Program-made: the position numbers and the translations under genes
In this document: positions 1-11,194 of the stretch, in pieces
How the letters are laid out: each line of letters begins with the position of its first letter
Position numbering within the stretch: position 1 is the first letter of the stretch
Assembly (NCBI GenBank): GCA_003996215.1
Contig: QJPP01000035.1
Location: 558,001 to 622,000, forward strand
Direction of reading: 5' to 3'
DNA: 64,000 bases
Source of the DNA: Jaltomata sinuosa
Taxonomy: Eukaryota; Streptophyta; Magnoliopsida; Solanales; Solanaceae
The notes under the pieces: model-generated
Databases searched by the model: none
Seen by the model: the letters and a program-made list of their open reading frames with translations, nothing else
Told to the model about the DNA's origin: nothing

Positions 1-245
1 TACTCATTTCTAGTCAAATAAGTCACATGTTTCACACGATCATACATGTCTTCAGTTGAAACTCTTAGAAGTTACCGAGCATATATGTCACGAACTTAGA
101 GAAATTAATTGGCCACAAAATAGACCTGAGTATATAGATCACATAGATATATGATTCTTCAGCTAAAAGAAAGTAATCAATATTTAGATAATGAGTTATA
201 TGATTTATAAGTTGCTTACTATGAGCTTTTACAAGCAAGATGAGA

Positions 246-1248
246 TTATAGCCTACTCTGCAGCGTGGGGTGGGTATCATTAGGGCCACTACGTGCCATG
301 CTATTCTGTGCACAGAATTCAAACAAAGTCAGCTGGAACTTCTCGTCGTGGATTCCTCTAACTAGACAGACCTGCGGGCAGACCTTACAGGAGCCCTGGA
401 GGGCGTACCTTGACAGACCACGTTATCCATACTATGAGATTTCACACATGGTTGTGATAGTTGGCTACAGATGCCAAACAGGTGTCACCGATCGTCGACA
501 ACAGGCCATCTTGTGACTTCCTGACAGTTAGTATTACATAAAGAGTAGATAAACTATGTAAAAGGGTAAAGATGTCACCTAGGCAAATTCTAGGGATTTT
601 AAACATATGTAATTAAGTAGTGTATAAGACGTTATATAAGGACCCCTGATATTAGTCATTGTATTAGTTTCACTTTCAGTTTCAGATTACATTCCCTGTA
701 TGTGTATGCTCAGATTTTCCTATCTTTGATATTCAATTCAGTGAGCATTCTTATATGTCTACTTGTTATTCAGTCTGCTTTACATACCAGTACATGTTTC
801 ATATGTACTGACGTCCCTTTATTTTTGGGCGCTGCATTTTATGAATGTAGGCTCAGGTACTCAGGCTAGCAGACATCCACAGTAGACCAGTGCCTTTCGG
901 TTGATCAGTTTGTAAGCTCCACCTCTCTCTGGAGCTATCAGATGCCTAGGTTACATGTTTTGGATTCATGTACATATCATATGTTGGGTATGTCGGGGCC
1001 CTGTCCCGACTAGTTATCAGATTTTCAGTTGCAGACTCTTTAGAGGCTTCTTAGACATAATTTTGTTTCAGCTGTATAGTTTGTCTAGTGTGCCCTTCAG
1101 TTATCTATGTTTCAGAATATGTAAACACATGTTGATGTCCATATCATTTCTTATCAATTTACAACTTTAGCATGAGTGTAGTATATATGTTTAGAAGGTG
1201 TTCGTATAATTCACTTGACGTCCACTCCTCCTAGCTAGGGGCGTGACA
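246..1248 (+). repeat. Ty3/gypsy-like LTR fragment or solo LTR
   Basis: The stretch has LTR character. There is a TATA-like ttatataag at 632-640, a pyrimidine-rich region after it, a block around 1030-1050 (tagaggcttcttagacata) resembling the tagaggcttttcagacata block of the Tekay-like LTRs later in the window, and a right end ggggcgtgaca matching the ends of those LTRs. No primer-binding site or coding domain follows, so it is a solo LTR or a truncated one. The left end is uncertain. An 8-mer agatgaga occurs at 238-245 and 1248-1255 and might be a footprint, but the DNA just inside 246 does not begin with TG. Positions 1-245 hold nothing I recognise. Confidence 0.5.
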
Positions 1249-1300
1249 GATGAGAAGCCTTTCAATAAAGTTTCTTGCCAATAATATTATTATAACAATT

Positions 1301-1311
1301 AAAACATACAA
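1301..1311. repeat. Target-site duplication of the LINE, 3' side
   Basis: The 11-mer aaaacatacaa is repeated exactly at 6330-6340. It directly abuts the T run (the poly-A tail on the minus strand), as expected for target-primed reverse transcription. Confidence 0.85.
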
Positions 1312-1429
1312 TTTTTTTTTTGGAAATAAACTGTAAATATTATTACCATGACAAAATAAATATACACACTCGATAGCACTCTTTGCCCAGTCACCCCTGG
1401 GAATAAGAGCACGCATCAGAAAACCAAAA

Positions 1430-4400
1430 CTAACCACATATCTTCTCTACCAACCCTATGCATTTCTTGGCCCGTTTAGATCCTCTATACATTTCCACCC
1501 TCTCTTTAACTATAACTTGCACCTGATTAATCACCATGTTTGTATCCACTCTCTGATCCCTGTATAACTTCCTATTTCTGCACTGCCACGTGAAATACAC
1601 CACAACTCCATATACTGCGACCATTACCTCTTTCTTAAAGCTGCACCAATGCTTATGCTGAATTGTTCGAATGGTTGCTGTAACCTCCTTTTGGATAAGA
1701 TAGAGTCCAGTCCACTGAGATACTGCAAGCCACACCCTTTTAATCCAGTCACATGTCGCAACGAGATACTGTAGAGTCTCCACTTCCTCATCTTCACATA
1801 GTACACAATCAGGGCTATCACAATTCAACCCCATACCTAGCATTATATCCTTGGTAAACAGCTTGTTCAGGGCAACTAGCCACAAGATAAACCTATGCCT
1901 AGGATGTATCACTCTATTCCAGATCAGTTTAGCATTCTCAAATTTGTCACCCCTTCCTATTAAAGCCTGATAACTACAAGAGACGGAGTACTTACCATCT
2001 TTTGTGAGGATGTAGACACCATTCCTGTACCACTCAACCATCTCCATTTTTACTTTGTTGAGCTGCTTCCAATACCAACTGCTATCTACAGCATGTAGAT
2101 GCTCCCAAATATTATGGCCTTCCTTCATATACACCCCATGCACCCATCTTATCCATAAACTTTCTTTATTAGTAGCTAGCTGCCAGGTAAATTTCCCCAC
2201 AGCTGCTAGGTTCCAGTACTGACAGTTCCTGAAATTCAAGCCACCACATTTCTTTGGTTGATACAGCTTATTCCATGCTACCAAAGCCACCTTCTTAGTT
2301 CCCTCAATAGCACCCCATAAGAAATTCCTACATATCTTGTCCACCTCTTTCAGGATAGATTGAGGCAAAATGAAAACTGCACCCCAGAAATTGTGCAGAG
2401 AAAACAAGACAGAATTCAGGACTTGTAATCTTCCTGCATAAGACAGATGTCTTGTAGATGCAGCTCTAATCTTCTCAGTTATCTTTAAACAAAGCTAGTG
2501 GCAATCCATCTTATTCCATTTCTTTGGAGACAGGGGCAACCCCGGGTATATCATTGGGAATCTGCCAGGGACAAAACCAGTCTGTTCTAGCAACCTTACC
2601 TTCCTGCTATCATCAACTCCTGCAATGTACATATTTGACTTATCATTATTTGCAACTAATCCTGTAACAGCAGAAAAATGCATGAGAGCTTCCATGATTC
2701 TGCCCACAGCCTGGGAGGTGGCTTTGCAAAAGATCATATGATCATCAGCAAAAGTCAAGTGAGTCAAACGAGCTTCCTTGCATATAGGATGGTATCTAAA
2801 GTCTGGAAGCTAACTCATATGTCTCAATACCCTTGGAAGGTACTCCATTATCATCACAAACAACAACGGGGAGATGGGATCCCCCTGTCGTAATCCCATC
2901 TTCCCTTTAAAATAGCCATTACTCACACCATTCACTCCAATGGAGAATCTAGCAGTGGTAACACAAGTCAATATCAGCTGAGTAAACTTATTAGGAAAGT
3001 TGAATCCATTCAACATTTCAGCTATAAAGCCCCACTCCACCATATCATAGGCCTTTTTCAAGTCTATCTTCATAAGACACCTTGGGGAAGTCTTCCTGTT
3101 GTAATGTCTCATAATGTCATAACATATTAACACATTATGCACAAGAGATCTCTCCTTGACAAAAGATGCCTGAGTGTCACTTACCAAGGTGGGAAGTACT
3201 CCAGCTAGTTGATTACACAACAACTTGGAGATGCACTTGTACAATATATTACAGCAAGAGATAGGCCGAAATTGTGTTGCGTTGGTAAAATTATTGATCT
3301 TGGGTATGAGTGACACCACTGTTGCATTCAACTGCTTCAATAACCTTCTAGTTCTAAAGAATTCCTTTACTGCACTACACACATCCACCCCAACAACATC
3401 CTATGTAGCCTTATAGAATCCACTATTTTAGACGTCAGGCCCCGGGCTCTTATTACAATTAATACTAAACATGGTTTCTTTAATTTCTTTGTCTGTCACT
3501 GGACTTAACAAGGAACATTGTTGTTCTATGGTCAGTCTATGCCCATTTTGGAAGAACCTCGCATGTGCTTGACTTCTATTTTTACCAGCTTCCCCCAATA
3601 AATGTTGATAATAGTCCACAAAAACTTACACAATCTTAGCATTCTCATACTGGCTCTGTCCCTCTGCATCTTGAATCTGGCAGATAGAATGAAGCAGCTT
3701 CCTCTTTTTGATCACTGAGAAGAAATAATGAGTGTTGTCATCACCCAGCCTAATCTATGTAGCCTTACTTCTTTGTATCAGAAACTCCTCAGCTACTTTA
3801 GAGGACTGTATATATGTCCACCTTAACTTCTTTTCTTCTTCCTATTTTTCACTGTCCAAGGGGTTCATCTGTAAGTTTAGTTGTGCTTCTTGCATTGCAC
3901 TTCTATCTGCTTAAGCCTGCTTAACCACATTACTAAAGTGAACCTAATGAAGTTTCCTCAGACTACTCTTGAGCAGCTTTAACCTCCTCATTACTTTAAA
4001 CATTTGACAACCCTAGATGTTAATCCTCCAACTATCCTCCACTATCTTATTAAAATCGATAGCATACTCCAAATGTTGCAATATTTAATTCTTTGGTCCT
4101 CCTTCCCTCTACCCCCACCTCCTTAACCACAATAGGGCAGTGATCACTCACCCCTTCTGCTAGAATTGTAGCCTTACAACAAGGCATTTGGTCCAGCCAC
4201 TCCCCATTCACAAAAGTCCAGTACAATTTGGAAAAAATTCGAGCATCTTGTCTGTCATTCTAGGTATATTTGCAGCCATTGTTAGGAAGTTCCTCAAAGA
4301 CACATATATCCACACAATTCTGAAACTCAAGCACCTCAACAGTAGTGACCTGCGTACCACCAAGCCTATCATCTGAGTGTAGCACAGAGTTAAAGTCACC

Positions 4401-4824
4401 AAGTATTACCCAAGGGAAAGCAACAGAGGGACTCTGAGAAATGAGATAATCCCACAGGGCTACTCTCTCCTCCTTTTGGTTGAAAGCATAAACAAAAGTT
4501 GGTAAGAATAGCAACTGAGTATCCACACAAGTAATAGCATAAGTCATAGCTTGTGCTCTAACATGCTTAACTTCTACCTTGTACCAGTCCGGCCTCCATA
4601 TCACCACCAACCTACCATTATAGTGAGCTGAATGGTTACTATGAAACTCCCAACCCCCAACCTCCAAACATATGATCCACTATCTCCCGAACTTTATTCT
4701 CCTTTATTCTAGTTTCCACAAAACACATTAAGCCAACTTCAATTTCCTTGCAGAGGAGTTTAACCTCCTACTGCTTCTTAGGGTCATTGAGGCCCCTAAC
4801 ATTCCAACAAAGCAAGTTAATCAT
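1430..4824 (-). pseudogene. LINE ORF2: endonuclease / reverse transcriptase / zf-RVT, broken
   Basis: The ORF2 start ATG (4824-4822) overlaps the ORF1 stop. The reading opens with MINLLCWNVRGLNDP, the typical start of a plant LINE endonuclease, and meets an in-frame TAG soon after. The endonuclease continues over 4667-4260 with the GDFN metal-site motif. Reverse transcriptase lies at 3388-2810 (PISCCN, KAYDMVEWGF, LRQGDPISPLLF) and 2767-2495, the latter with the catalytic FADD box near 2745. A long open segment 2407-1430 carries the C-terminal zf-RVT region (the ...WRNRKLYR end). Frames change between these blocks and several stops occur between 3430 and 4260, so no functional polyprotein is possible. 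The family role is nicking of the target and reverse transcription of the LINE RNA. Confidence 0.9.
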
Positions 4825-6269
4825 CCCCCGAGTGGGGTAGAGTATGACTACTTCCCCTCCCACCCTCAACATGTATGATGCTTGACTCACCCTCCTCCTT
4901 TCCAAGTGCTTTGAAAGTATTAGTAATGGTCACCAGGCTAGTTCCCCCTTTGTATAACTGCTGGTCTTCATCAGAGTGTGGTGTTTTCCAGTGCCTCCCT
5001 TGCTTCTGATTCCTCCAATCAACCTGTCTCAGACTGGGCTGTGGTTTCCCCTCAGTGGCATCTTTCTGCGGACTTGAAGTAAGAGATTTAGTAGGAGTTG
5101 AGGCTCGATGCCCTTCCCCTTTCTCCTGGACTTTTGTACCGTGCTTCCCCTCCACATGCTTGACCTCATTTTTCTTCTTCCTGCACACATCTTCTGTATG
5201 ACCATACTTAGGGCAGCATTTGCAAATGGATGGTTTCCAGTCATAGGTAACCTCATGTTCTATCACCTTACTCCTTTCATTCCGAAAATAAATCATCTCA
5301 GGTAACTTAACATCTATTTGTACCTCCACAAGCAGCCTAGCAAAGTTCAACCCCATTTTCTTCTCAGTATTCTGGTCTACCATAAGAGGTTTTCCCACCA
5401 GAATGCCCAGTTTACTCAGGCCTTTGGCACTCCAGTACTTAAAATCTAGCCCCGGCATCTTCACCCATATAGGTACTAAGTGCAGTTCAGATTTGGTAAA
5501 CTCCATATCCAGACTCCAAGCATTGACTATCAAGGGTTTATTATCAAAATGATAGATACCCCCTTGTATAACCTCATTCTTCCCCTCAGCTAATTCAAAC
5601 CTCACCAACACTATACCATTCTTCATCATTGCCACCTTATTTATCCCATGCTTTCCCCACATTCTCTGGATATAGACATTTAAAATAGTGAAGGGTGGAT
5701 ATGAACCAAGCATATAACAAACAATAACATGTTTCCAATACTCAATTCAGAAGAGATATCCTCCTCATCGATGTCCACAATTAGTTAATTCCCCATAGAA
5801 TTTGGTCGCACAAAGTCCAATTTGAACCCAACATTTGTGATTTTTGATATATCAAAGCTATCCCACACACTAGCCCTGACTCCTATTTTACCTGGATTAA
5901 CCTCCATAATCGTCTCCCCCTCAGATTGTTCTACTTGGTCTACCCAAGACGCCTTCCCCGAGCTGGATCCAGTAGCTTGAAGCCATTCTTCAACTTGCAC
6001 TCTCTCCTTAGGTGTGAAGTGTTTCACTGGACTCACCTGCTGTGATGGTGATTGAGCTTGCTCTGCCATCGCACTACCTCTGCTAGTACCAGAAGTCCCC
6101 CCTACAATGTCAGAAATCAATTTATATTTCTCCGCCCCTGTTACTGTTCCATTGCCACCTGGAAACCCCGCCCTTGCTTCGTAGAACCTCCAACTGTCGC
6201 GGCCAGATTATCCCCTTTCCCCTGCGAGCAATTTATGATAGGAATCGTAGCTTTAGTCTTCCTTTCCAT
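4817..6269 (-). pseudogene. LINE ORF1: DUF4283 / CCHC nucleic-acid-binding protein, broken
   Basis: The first ATG is at 6269-6267 and the reading runs about 43 codons before a frame change near 6150. It resumes at 6120-5785, which is rich in S/T/Q, and again at 5713-4817. The last block shows the DUF4283-like pattern (FTILNVYIQRMWG, VPIWVKMPGL, LGILVGKPL) followed by a single knuckle CKCCPKYGHTEDVC and a hydrophilic tail. ORF1 proteins of plant LINEs coat the element RNA. The stop codon (4819-4817) overlaps the ORF2 start within atgattaa, which suggests ORF2 was translated by reinitiation or coupling. Confidence 0.8.
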
Positions 6270-6329
6270 GGATAGGCACAAGTTAAGCTAACATACACCG
6301 GGAGAAACCAGAGCTAACCCTCCATTCTA

Positions 6330-6340
6330 AAAACATACAA
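6330..6340. repeat. Target-site duplication of the LINE, 5' side
   Basis: Second copy of the 11-mer found at 1301-1311. The inserted DNA starts immediately to its left, and on the minus strand reads agaatggaggg. Confidence 0.85.
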
Positions 6341-7004
6341 CTTCATTCCTATATGATGTAATCATCTCTTTCATTGGTCTACTTGCTACTCTTCTATTCC
6401 CTGAACAAATTAAAGAAACATAAAGAAAATTGTTATTAAATTCAACATAATAAAAAGAAAAGGTTAGGAAGTAGAAAGGAATAGCTAGCAATGTAGGCTA
6501 AAGGAAAAAAGAATTACCATGATGAAAAAAAAATTCAAACTAAAATTATGTTCAGATTGATTTGCTTTAGTGTTTAATCAAGCATTATTTCAGTTAGAAT
6601 ATGTAAAGACTTATTTTAATAAAAGGAGGGGAAAAGGATCAAAAAAATTATTGATGTATTTAAAACTTTTAGAAAAGTAAAACAAAAGGAAGAAAAAAAT
6701 AAAAGTAAGGTGAGGAAAGATAAATGAGCCTTTTGGATTTCTGAAAAATTTGTAGGAATGTTACAAATATTGTGTTCTTCAATACAAATTGAATGTAGGC
6801 TTTTAAGATTTTTTAGAAATTAATAATAATAGAAGGTATTTTTATTTTGATGAAGGACAAAATTATTATATAAAGTTTTATAGATTTTTGAAGGGCAATT
6901 TCGTAATCTAATTTTTAATTTTGAGGCTTTCTACTTATAATATAATATGATAATCTTTATCTTGTTATTGTTTCTGCTTCTTGCTACTACGTTCTTTTAC
7001 ATCT
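6341..7004. other. AT-rich intergenic DNA
   Basis: No coding signal, RNA gene or clear repeat boundary. Homopolymer-rich A/T runs dominate. Confidence 0.5.
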
Positions 7005-7135
7005 TTCTTTGAGCCGAGAGTCTATTGAAAACTATGTCTCAACCAAGTTAGGAGTAATTATGGTATATGTACATTCTACATTTCATAGAGTACTCCACTT
7101 GTGGAATTACACAAGATTTGTTATTGTTGTTGTTG
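7005..7135 (+). mobile_element. SINE remnant, Solanaceae TS-like 3' part
   Basis: The sequence follows the order known from 3' ends of Solanaceae TS-type SINEs. It runs ctttgagccgag-agtctatt, then a tgtacattctac block, then ccacttgtggaattacac, and ends in ttgttattgttgttgttg. The polymerase III promoter half is not recognisable, so this is a decayed or 5'-truncated copy. The family assignment rests on recall of the consensus, not a search. Confidence 0.6.
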
Positions 7136-7900
7136 ATTAATTTCGACGACTTTCCCCCTAATTTCTCTGGGTAACACTAAATTCTTTTGTGATTCAGGAA
7201 ATTATACTTATCTGCTTATTTTGATTTTTTTATAAAAATATTTGAAACATGAATCATAGCAAGCAGTTAACGTTTTTGGTAAAAGAAGTGCTATTAAGTT
7301 ACTTTATTAAAATGACTAAAATACCTTTAAATTTTTTAAGAAAAGTTATAGATTTGATACTATCTTTGTAAAGAAAAGGAGAAACGACGGATATAAAATG
7401 GATATGAAGTTACATGCTTTATTTTGCAAAAAATATTAAGGATAAAATAGTATAACTTTTGATCAAATTAAAAGTGCTTATATGATGAAAAATCATAAAT
7501 TAGAGTGACCAACTTATGACTGATTTTAGCTTATAAGAACTTTGGGTATTTATCAAACACATAAATAAGCTAAAATTATTTATAAGCTTAGCCAAACACC
7601 CTCATAATATCGCAAACCACAATTGAAATTAATGTTATGAAGCAAAATCTTGAAGGAGGTTTTTGAAATCATCCTAAATGTCATTAACTTATTTTGAAGT
7701 GTCATGTCATATTTTTTAGTACAAAATATTAAACTTAAGGTAAAATTTACTTTTTGTTAAGTGCTAAACGTAAAATTGAATGACCATCGGCAAAATTTGC
7801 TCCATAAATGGACTAAATTATAGTTACAAAAACTTAAAATATTTTTATCTATAATTCTACATGGCCTTCACTGGGGAAGTAGCTCTCTTTGGTGGGTTCA
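7136..7900. other. AT-rich upstream DNA with a possible MITE end
   Basis: No gene is visible. The segment around 7540-7610 (cttataagaac ... taagcttagccaaacaccc) resembles the ends of short hAT-type elements that are common in Solanaceae, but I could not pair it with an inverted partner. Confidence 0.3.
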
Positions 7901-7938
7901 GAAACTCTTGCAAAGTATCATTATAGTTTGAACTTTAA

Positions 7939-8143
7939 AGTCAAACCTGATTGCTGCCTCCACAAAAAAGCCGCCATTAAAAAACTTATGAAAGAAAAAG
8001 CAGCCACTATAATATTGAATTATTTGACGACCGATCTCTACGTAAATGCCAAAGCGCTTCCAATAATACTATTGTTGCAACTTGGGGCTGCAGCTTATTT
8101 GTAGAATTAGAATGATTACAATAAACAGCCCCCCCTGGCGGCT
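7939..8143 (+). promoter_or_regulatory. Pathogen/ethylene-type promoter elements (two GCC boxes, W-box-like site)
   Basis: AGCCGCC occurs at 7969-7975 on the plus strand and again in inverse orientation at 8137-8143 (ggcggct), 285 and 117 bp before the glucanase ATG. The GCC box is the established binding site of ERF factors in class I beta-1,3-glucanase promoters of tobacco. A W-box core (agtcaa, TTGACT on the minus strand) is at 7939-7944, as bound by WRKY factors. Their survival ahead of a broken coding region suggests the gene was lost recently or that the promoter still drives a non-coding transcript. Function is inferred from the motifs only. Confidence 0.6.
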
Positions 8144-8259
8144 CTTAACTTCAATAGCCTAAGAATAACAAATAGTAGTAATAAACATTATATTCTTGCA
8201 AAATAAATAGATCTGAATTTCAACTTGTTAGTTTCTATCTACCATCAAGCCTTCTCATC

Positions 8260-9671
8260 ATGGCTACATCCCATAAACATACTAACCCCCCAAATAGCTG
8301 CTACCACACTAATAGGATTACTACTTGTTGCCAGCAGCATTGAGATAGCAGGTTTCTCTCCCACTCTGCAGCAAAAATTGCTAAAAAGAAAAGCTAAACA
8401 ATAGAGTTTTCTAGTCAATAATTAATTCTAGTCTTGCAAAATATGAATCTTCTTGATAGTTATTCAATTTGCTTGTTTTTCGTATCAAACTTGTGTATCT
8501 TTTCAAAATAAACTTGCAGAATGTTCATTTAGTCATAGTTATTATTTGCTATTGAGGGAGGCTGGACCTACCAAGTCTCCTGTAATTTTTAAACATTGCA
8601 AGAATTCTAAATTGATTATGTTTCTAATATCATTTCTAATTCTTACTGAACAGGGGCTCAATCAGTAGGTATTTGCTATGGAATGCTAGGCAACAACTTG
8701 CCTTCACATGACCAAGTTATACAACTCTACAAGTCAAGAAACATAACAAGATTGAGGCTTTATGATCCAAACCACGGAGCTTTACAAGCCTTAAGAGGAT
8801 CCAACATTGAAGTTATGCTAGGACTTCCCAATTCAAATGTCAAGCATATTGCTTCCGGCATTGAACATGCGATTTGGTGGGTACAGAAAAACGTTAGAGA
8901 TTTCTGGCCAGATATTAAAATTAAGTTTATTGTTGTTGGAAATGAAATCAACCCTGTAACAGGCACATCTTATCTTACCTCACATCTTATTTCTGCCATG
9001 AATAACATTTATAATGCAATTAACTTTGCTGGTTTGGAAAACGACATCAAAGTCTCAACTTCCGTAGACATGACCTTGATTGGAAACTCCTATCCACCAT
9101 CACAGGGCTCGTTCAGGAACGATGCTAGGTGGTTTGTTGATCGGGTGGTTGAATTTATAAAATTCACCTTTGCTCGTTAACATTTACCCTTATTTTAGTT
9201 ATTCGGCTAATCCAGGACAGATTTCTCTCCCATATGCTCTTTTTACAGCACCTAAGGTGGTACAAGATGGTTCACGACAATATAAAAATTTATTTGATGC
9301 AATGCTGGATTCTGTATATGCTGCCCTCAACAAGGTACCAGGAGGGAGATATGTAGACATTGTTGTGTCAGAGAGTGGATGGCCATCTGCTGGTGGATTT
9401 GGAGCCACAACAGACAATGCAGCAACTTACTTGAGGAACTTAATTCAACATGCTAAAGAGGGTACTCCAAGAAAGCCTGAGCCTCTTGAGACCTATTTAT
9501 TTGCCATATTTGATGAGAATAACAAGAATCCGGAGTTGGAGAAACATTTTGAATTGTTTTCCCCAAACAAGCAGCCCCAATATAACCTCAACTTCGGGGT
9601 TTCTGATAGAGTTTGGGACATTTCTGCTGAAACTAATGTCACTGCTTCTCTCTCTCATAAGTGAGATGTGA
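8260..9671 (+). pseudogene. Class I-like beta-1,3-glucanase (GH17, PR-2), frameshifted pseudogene
   Basis: Glycoside hydrolase family 17 enzymes cut beta-1,3-glucan in fungal walls and callose. Class I forms are vacuolar, with a signal peptide and a C-terminal extension. Exon 1 (8260-8351) encodes a hydrophobic signal peptide (TTLIGLLLVASSIEIAG); a 302-bp intron follows (gt at 8352, ag at 8653); exon 2 begins GAQSVGICYGMLGNN. The GH17 core is recognisable through GNEINPVTG (about 8939) and the catalytic signature VVSESGWPSAGG (about 9361-9396). Three lesions are visible. A six-C run (8286-8291) shifts the ATG out of frame with the signal peptide. A shift near 9150-9178 ends the first half at a TAA. 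A CT-repeat shift near 9650 changes the last residues, with the family-like ...SEM end surviving in the +1 frame at 9671. Exon structure and close similarity to tobacco class I enzymes make the family certain. Sequencing error cannot be excluded for the homopolymer site. Confidence 0.88.
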
Positions 9672-10426
9672 GAAAGACTATTCAAATCTCGTTAAATAGG
9701 CATTTTCTTAGCAATGCACATTCATTTTCACAAAAAAAAAATAAAAAAAAAATAGGCATTTTGTTTGATGGAAAATTTAGTACCAACAAGAGAATTCGTT
9801 CTTAAAGCAATCACTGAGTGGTGTTTTAACTTCCTTTATTTCTTTGTGATGTTGGTTGTCTGGCAAACAACTTTTTGTAAGTTTGCAAATTTTATGGACC
9901 ATCAATTACATAAACAAGTATTTTATTTTATATTAACCTTCAAGCAACTTTTGTATGTTTATAACTTTTATGGGCCTTCAATTATTTTGTGGAGAAAAAT
10001 GTTTAGTCTTCTTCAATATGCTTATAAATTTCATTGACGTTCAATTACTATGTGGAAAGAAAATGTTTAGTCTTCTTCAAGACTTCAACTTTCAATGACA
10101 AAAGATTTTAGACTTTTCAACGTTCCACAGATTGATTCACCTCTAGTGTGCTTTCGAAAAGATTTAATTCCCATTTAATGTTGTTCAATGTTTAAGGAGA
10201 ATATTTGTGCATCAATTTAAGCGGGGAAATTGATGAAAATGAAGCAATCCAAACGTCTCTACTTTTGAGGATTAAGAGAAATTGAGTAGATCAATTAAAA
10301 TTGATCCTTTTTTTCTATTCTTGTAAGTATTATTTTAGAAGAAGAAACAGGAAAGGAAAAACTTAAATTATATAGGCGTAACAGAAAGGGAGAACATAAC
10401 ATAAACATAAACACTGCAAACACCAA
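9672..10426. repeat. Intergenic DNA with a degenerate tandem repeat of about 65-70 bp
   Basis: Three related units occur near 9890, 9967 and 10030. They share the pattern t(t/c)at(g/t)g(g/a)(c/g)c(a/t)tcaatta followed by tgtgga(g/a)a and, in the last two, aaatgtttagtcttcttcaa. The remainder, including an A-rich stretch at 9732-9752, shows no gene. Confidence 0.4.
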
Positions 10427-10498
10427 GTGGTTGTAGTTTAGTGGTAAGAATTCCATGCTGTGGCCGTGGAGACCTGGGCTCGAATCCCAGAAGCCACA
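10427..10498 (+). tRNA. tRNA-His (anticodon GTG), nuclear type
   Basis: The 72-nt cloverleaf has acceptor arm gtggttg with aagccac plus discriminator a, D arm tagtttagtggtaa (A box), anticodon stem ccatg/cgtgg around the loop ctgtggc (anticodon GTG), and T arm ctggg-ctcgaat-cccag (B box gggctcgaatccc). It matches the plant nuclear tRNA-His layout, and no intron is present. The acceptor stem has a T-G wobble and one apparent G-A mismatch next to the body, plus a T-G wobble closing the anticodon stem. It may therefore be a slightly decayed or weakly used copy. Confidence 0.8.
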
Positions 10499-10618
10499 AC
10501 TAAATTTGGTTGATAGTATTTTTAATAAATTTGGCTCCTCTCCTTTTCTCTTCTCTTTACCTGTTCTTCATGCATTTGGACACTGTCAGAACATATTAAA
10601 CTATTTTACCAGTTATAT

Positions 10619-10732
10619 TTAACAAGCCACATCGAAATCTTCTGCAATCTGAGGAGGCAATATAATTGGCAAACTAGAATATGCAACTGTACCAGTTGGT
10701 GGAGGTAATCTGGGCAAGCTATTTGCATTAAC
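10619..10732 (-). pseudogene. Possible terminal-exon relic, unknown product
   Basis: On the minus strand, 37 codons are open from a possible acceptor (...aactgaaaag) to a TAA, giving a proline-rich tail (SLPRLPPPTGTVAYSSLP, then LPPQIAEDFDVAC). Composition looks coding-like, but no upstream exon or family is recognised. It may be a chance ORF. Confidence 0.25.
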
Positions 10733-11194
10733 TTTTCAGTTGAAGGTAGTTGGTAGCTACTACTGCTGCATGGAGTACCGGAACATTTCTCACTATGCTT
10801 CTCGTCACTTCTTAATCTTGCACTTCACTCATATGATCATTACTGCCACGTCATAACAATATGTAGTGCAAGTTTTAATGCGGCGTTGCCCCTTCTTGCT
10901 TTCTTTATTATATCGGGGAATTTTTTTCTCTTGGTTTGCTAAGTGCTAACTCCATAAAGGGCTAGGCTGGATAGAGAGCCTCTAACGTCAATGTCAAAGG
11001 GTTAAAGGTGTCTGTTTATGTAATGAAATAGGAAGCAAAGATGGAACCACTACCACCTAACACGTCAAGTTAGTGTTAAATCTCTTCAGAAGTTCTAATG
11101 ATGCTGACAGACACATATTTTCCTATTTGCTTCCGCGTGATTAGGACTTCGGAGTTTTGTTTGTTTTCTATTGTGATCAAAAGAATCTATCAGC

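Larger units (their letters stand above)
1312..6329 (-). mobile_element. Full-length L1-type LINE retrotransposon, inactivated
   Basis: A non-LTR retrotransposon of about 5.0 kb on the minus strand. In minus-strand order it has a 5' UTR, ORF1 (gag-like with a DUF4283-type region and a CCHC knuckle), ORF2 (apurinic endonuclease, reverse transcriptase, zf-RVT region), a short 3' UTR and a poly-A tail (the T run at 1312-1321). It is bounded by the 11-bp duplication aaaacatacaa at 1301-1311 and 6330-6340, which defines both ends and shows it is not 5' truncated. Both ORFs carry stops and frameshifts, so it is immobile by itself. The preserved duplication suggests a fairly recent insertion. Confidence 0.9.

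Noticed and set aside
265..516. 83-codon open frame near the window start
   Set aside because: It lies within the LTR-like fragment and has no recognisable domain.
238..1255. agatgaga at both sides of the first LTR fragment as a target duplication
   Set aside because: The DNA inside the left copy does not start with TG and gypsy duplications are normally 5 bp, so it is probably chance.
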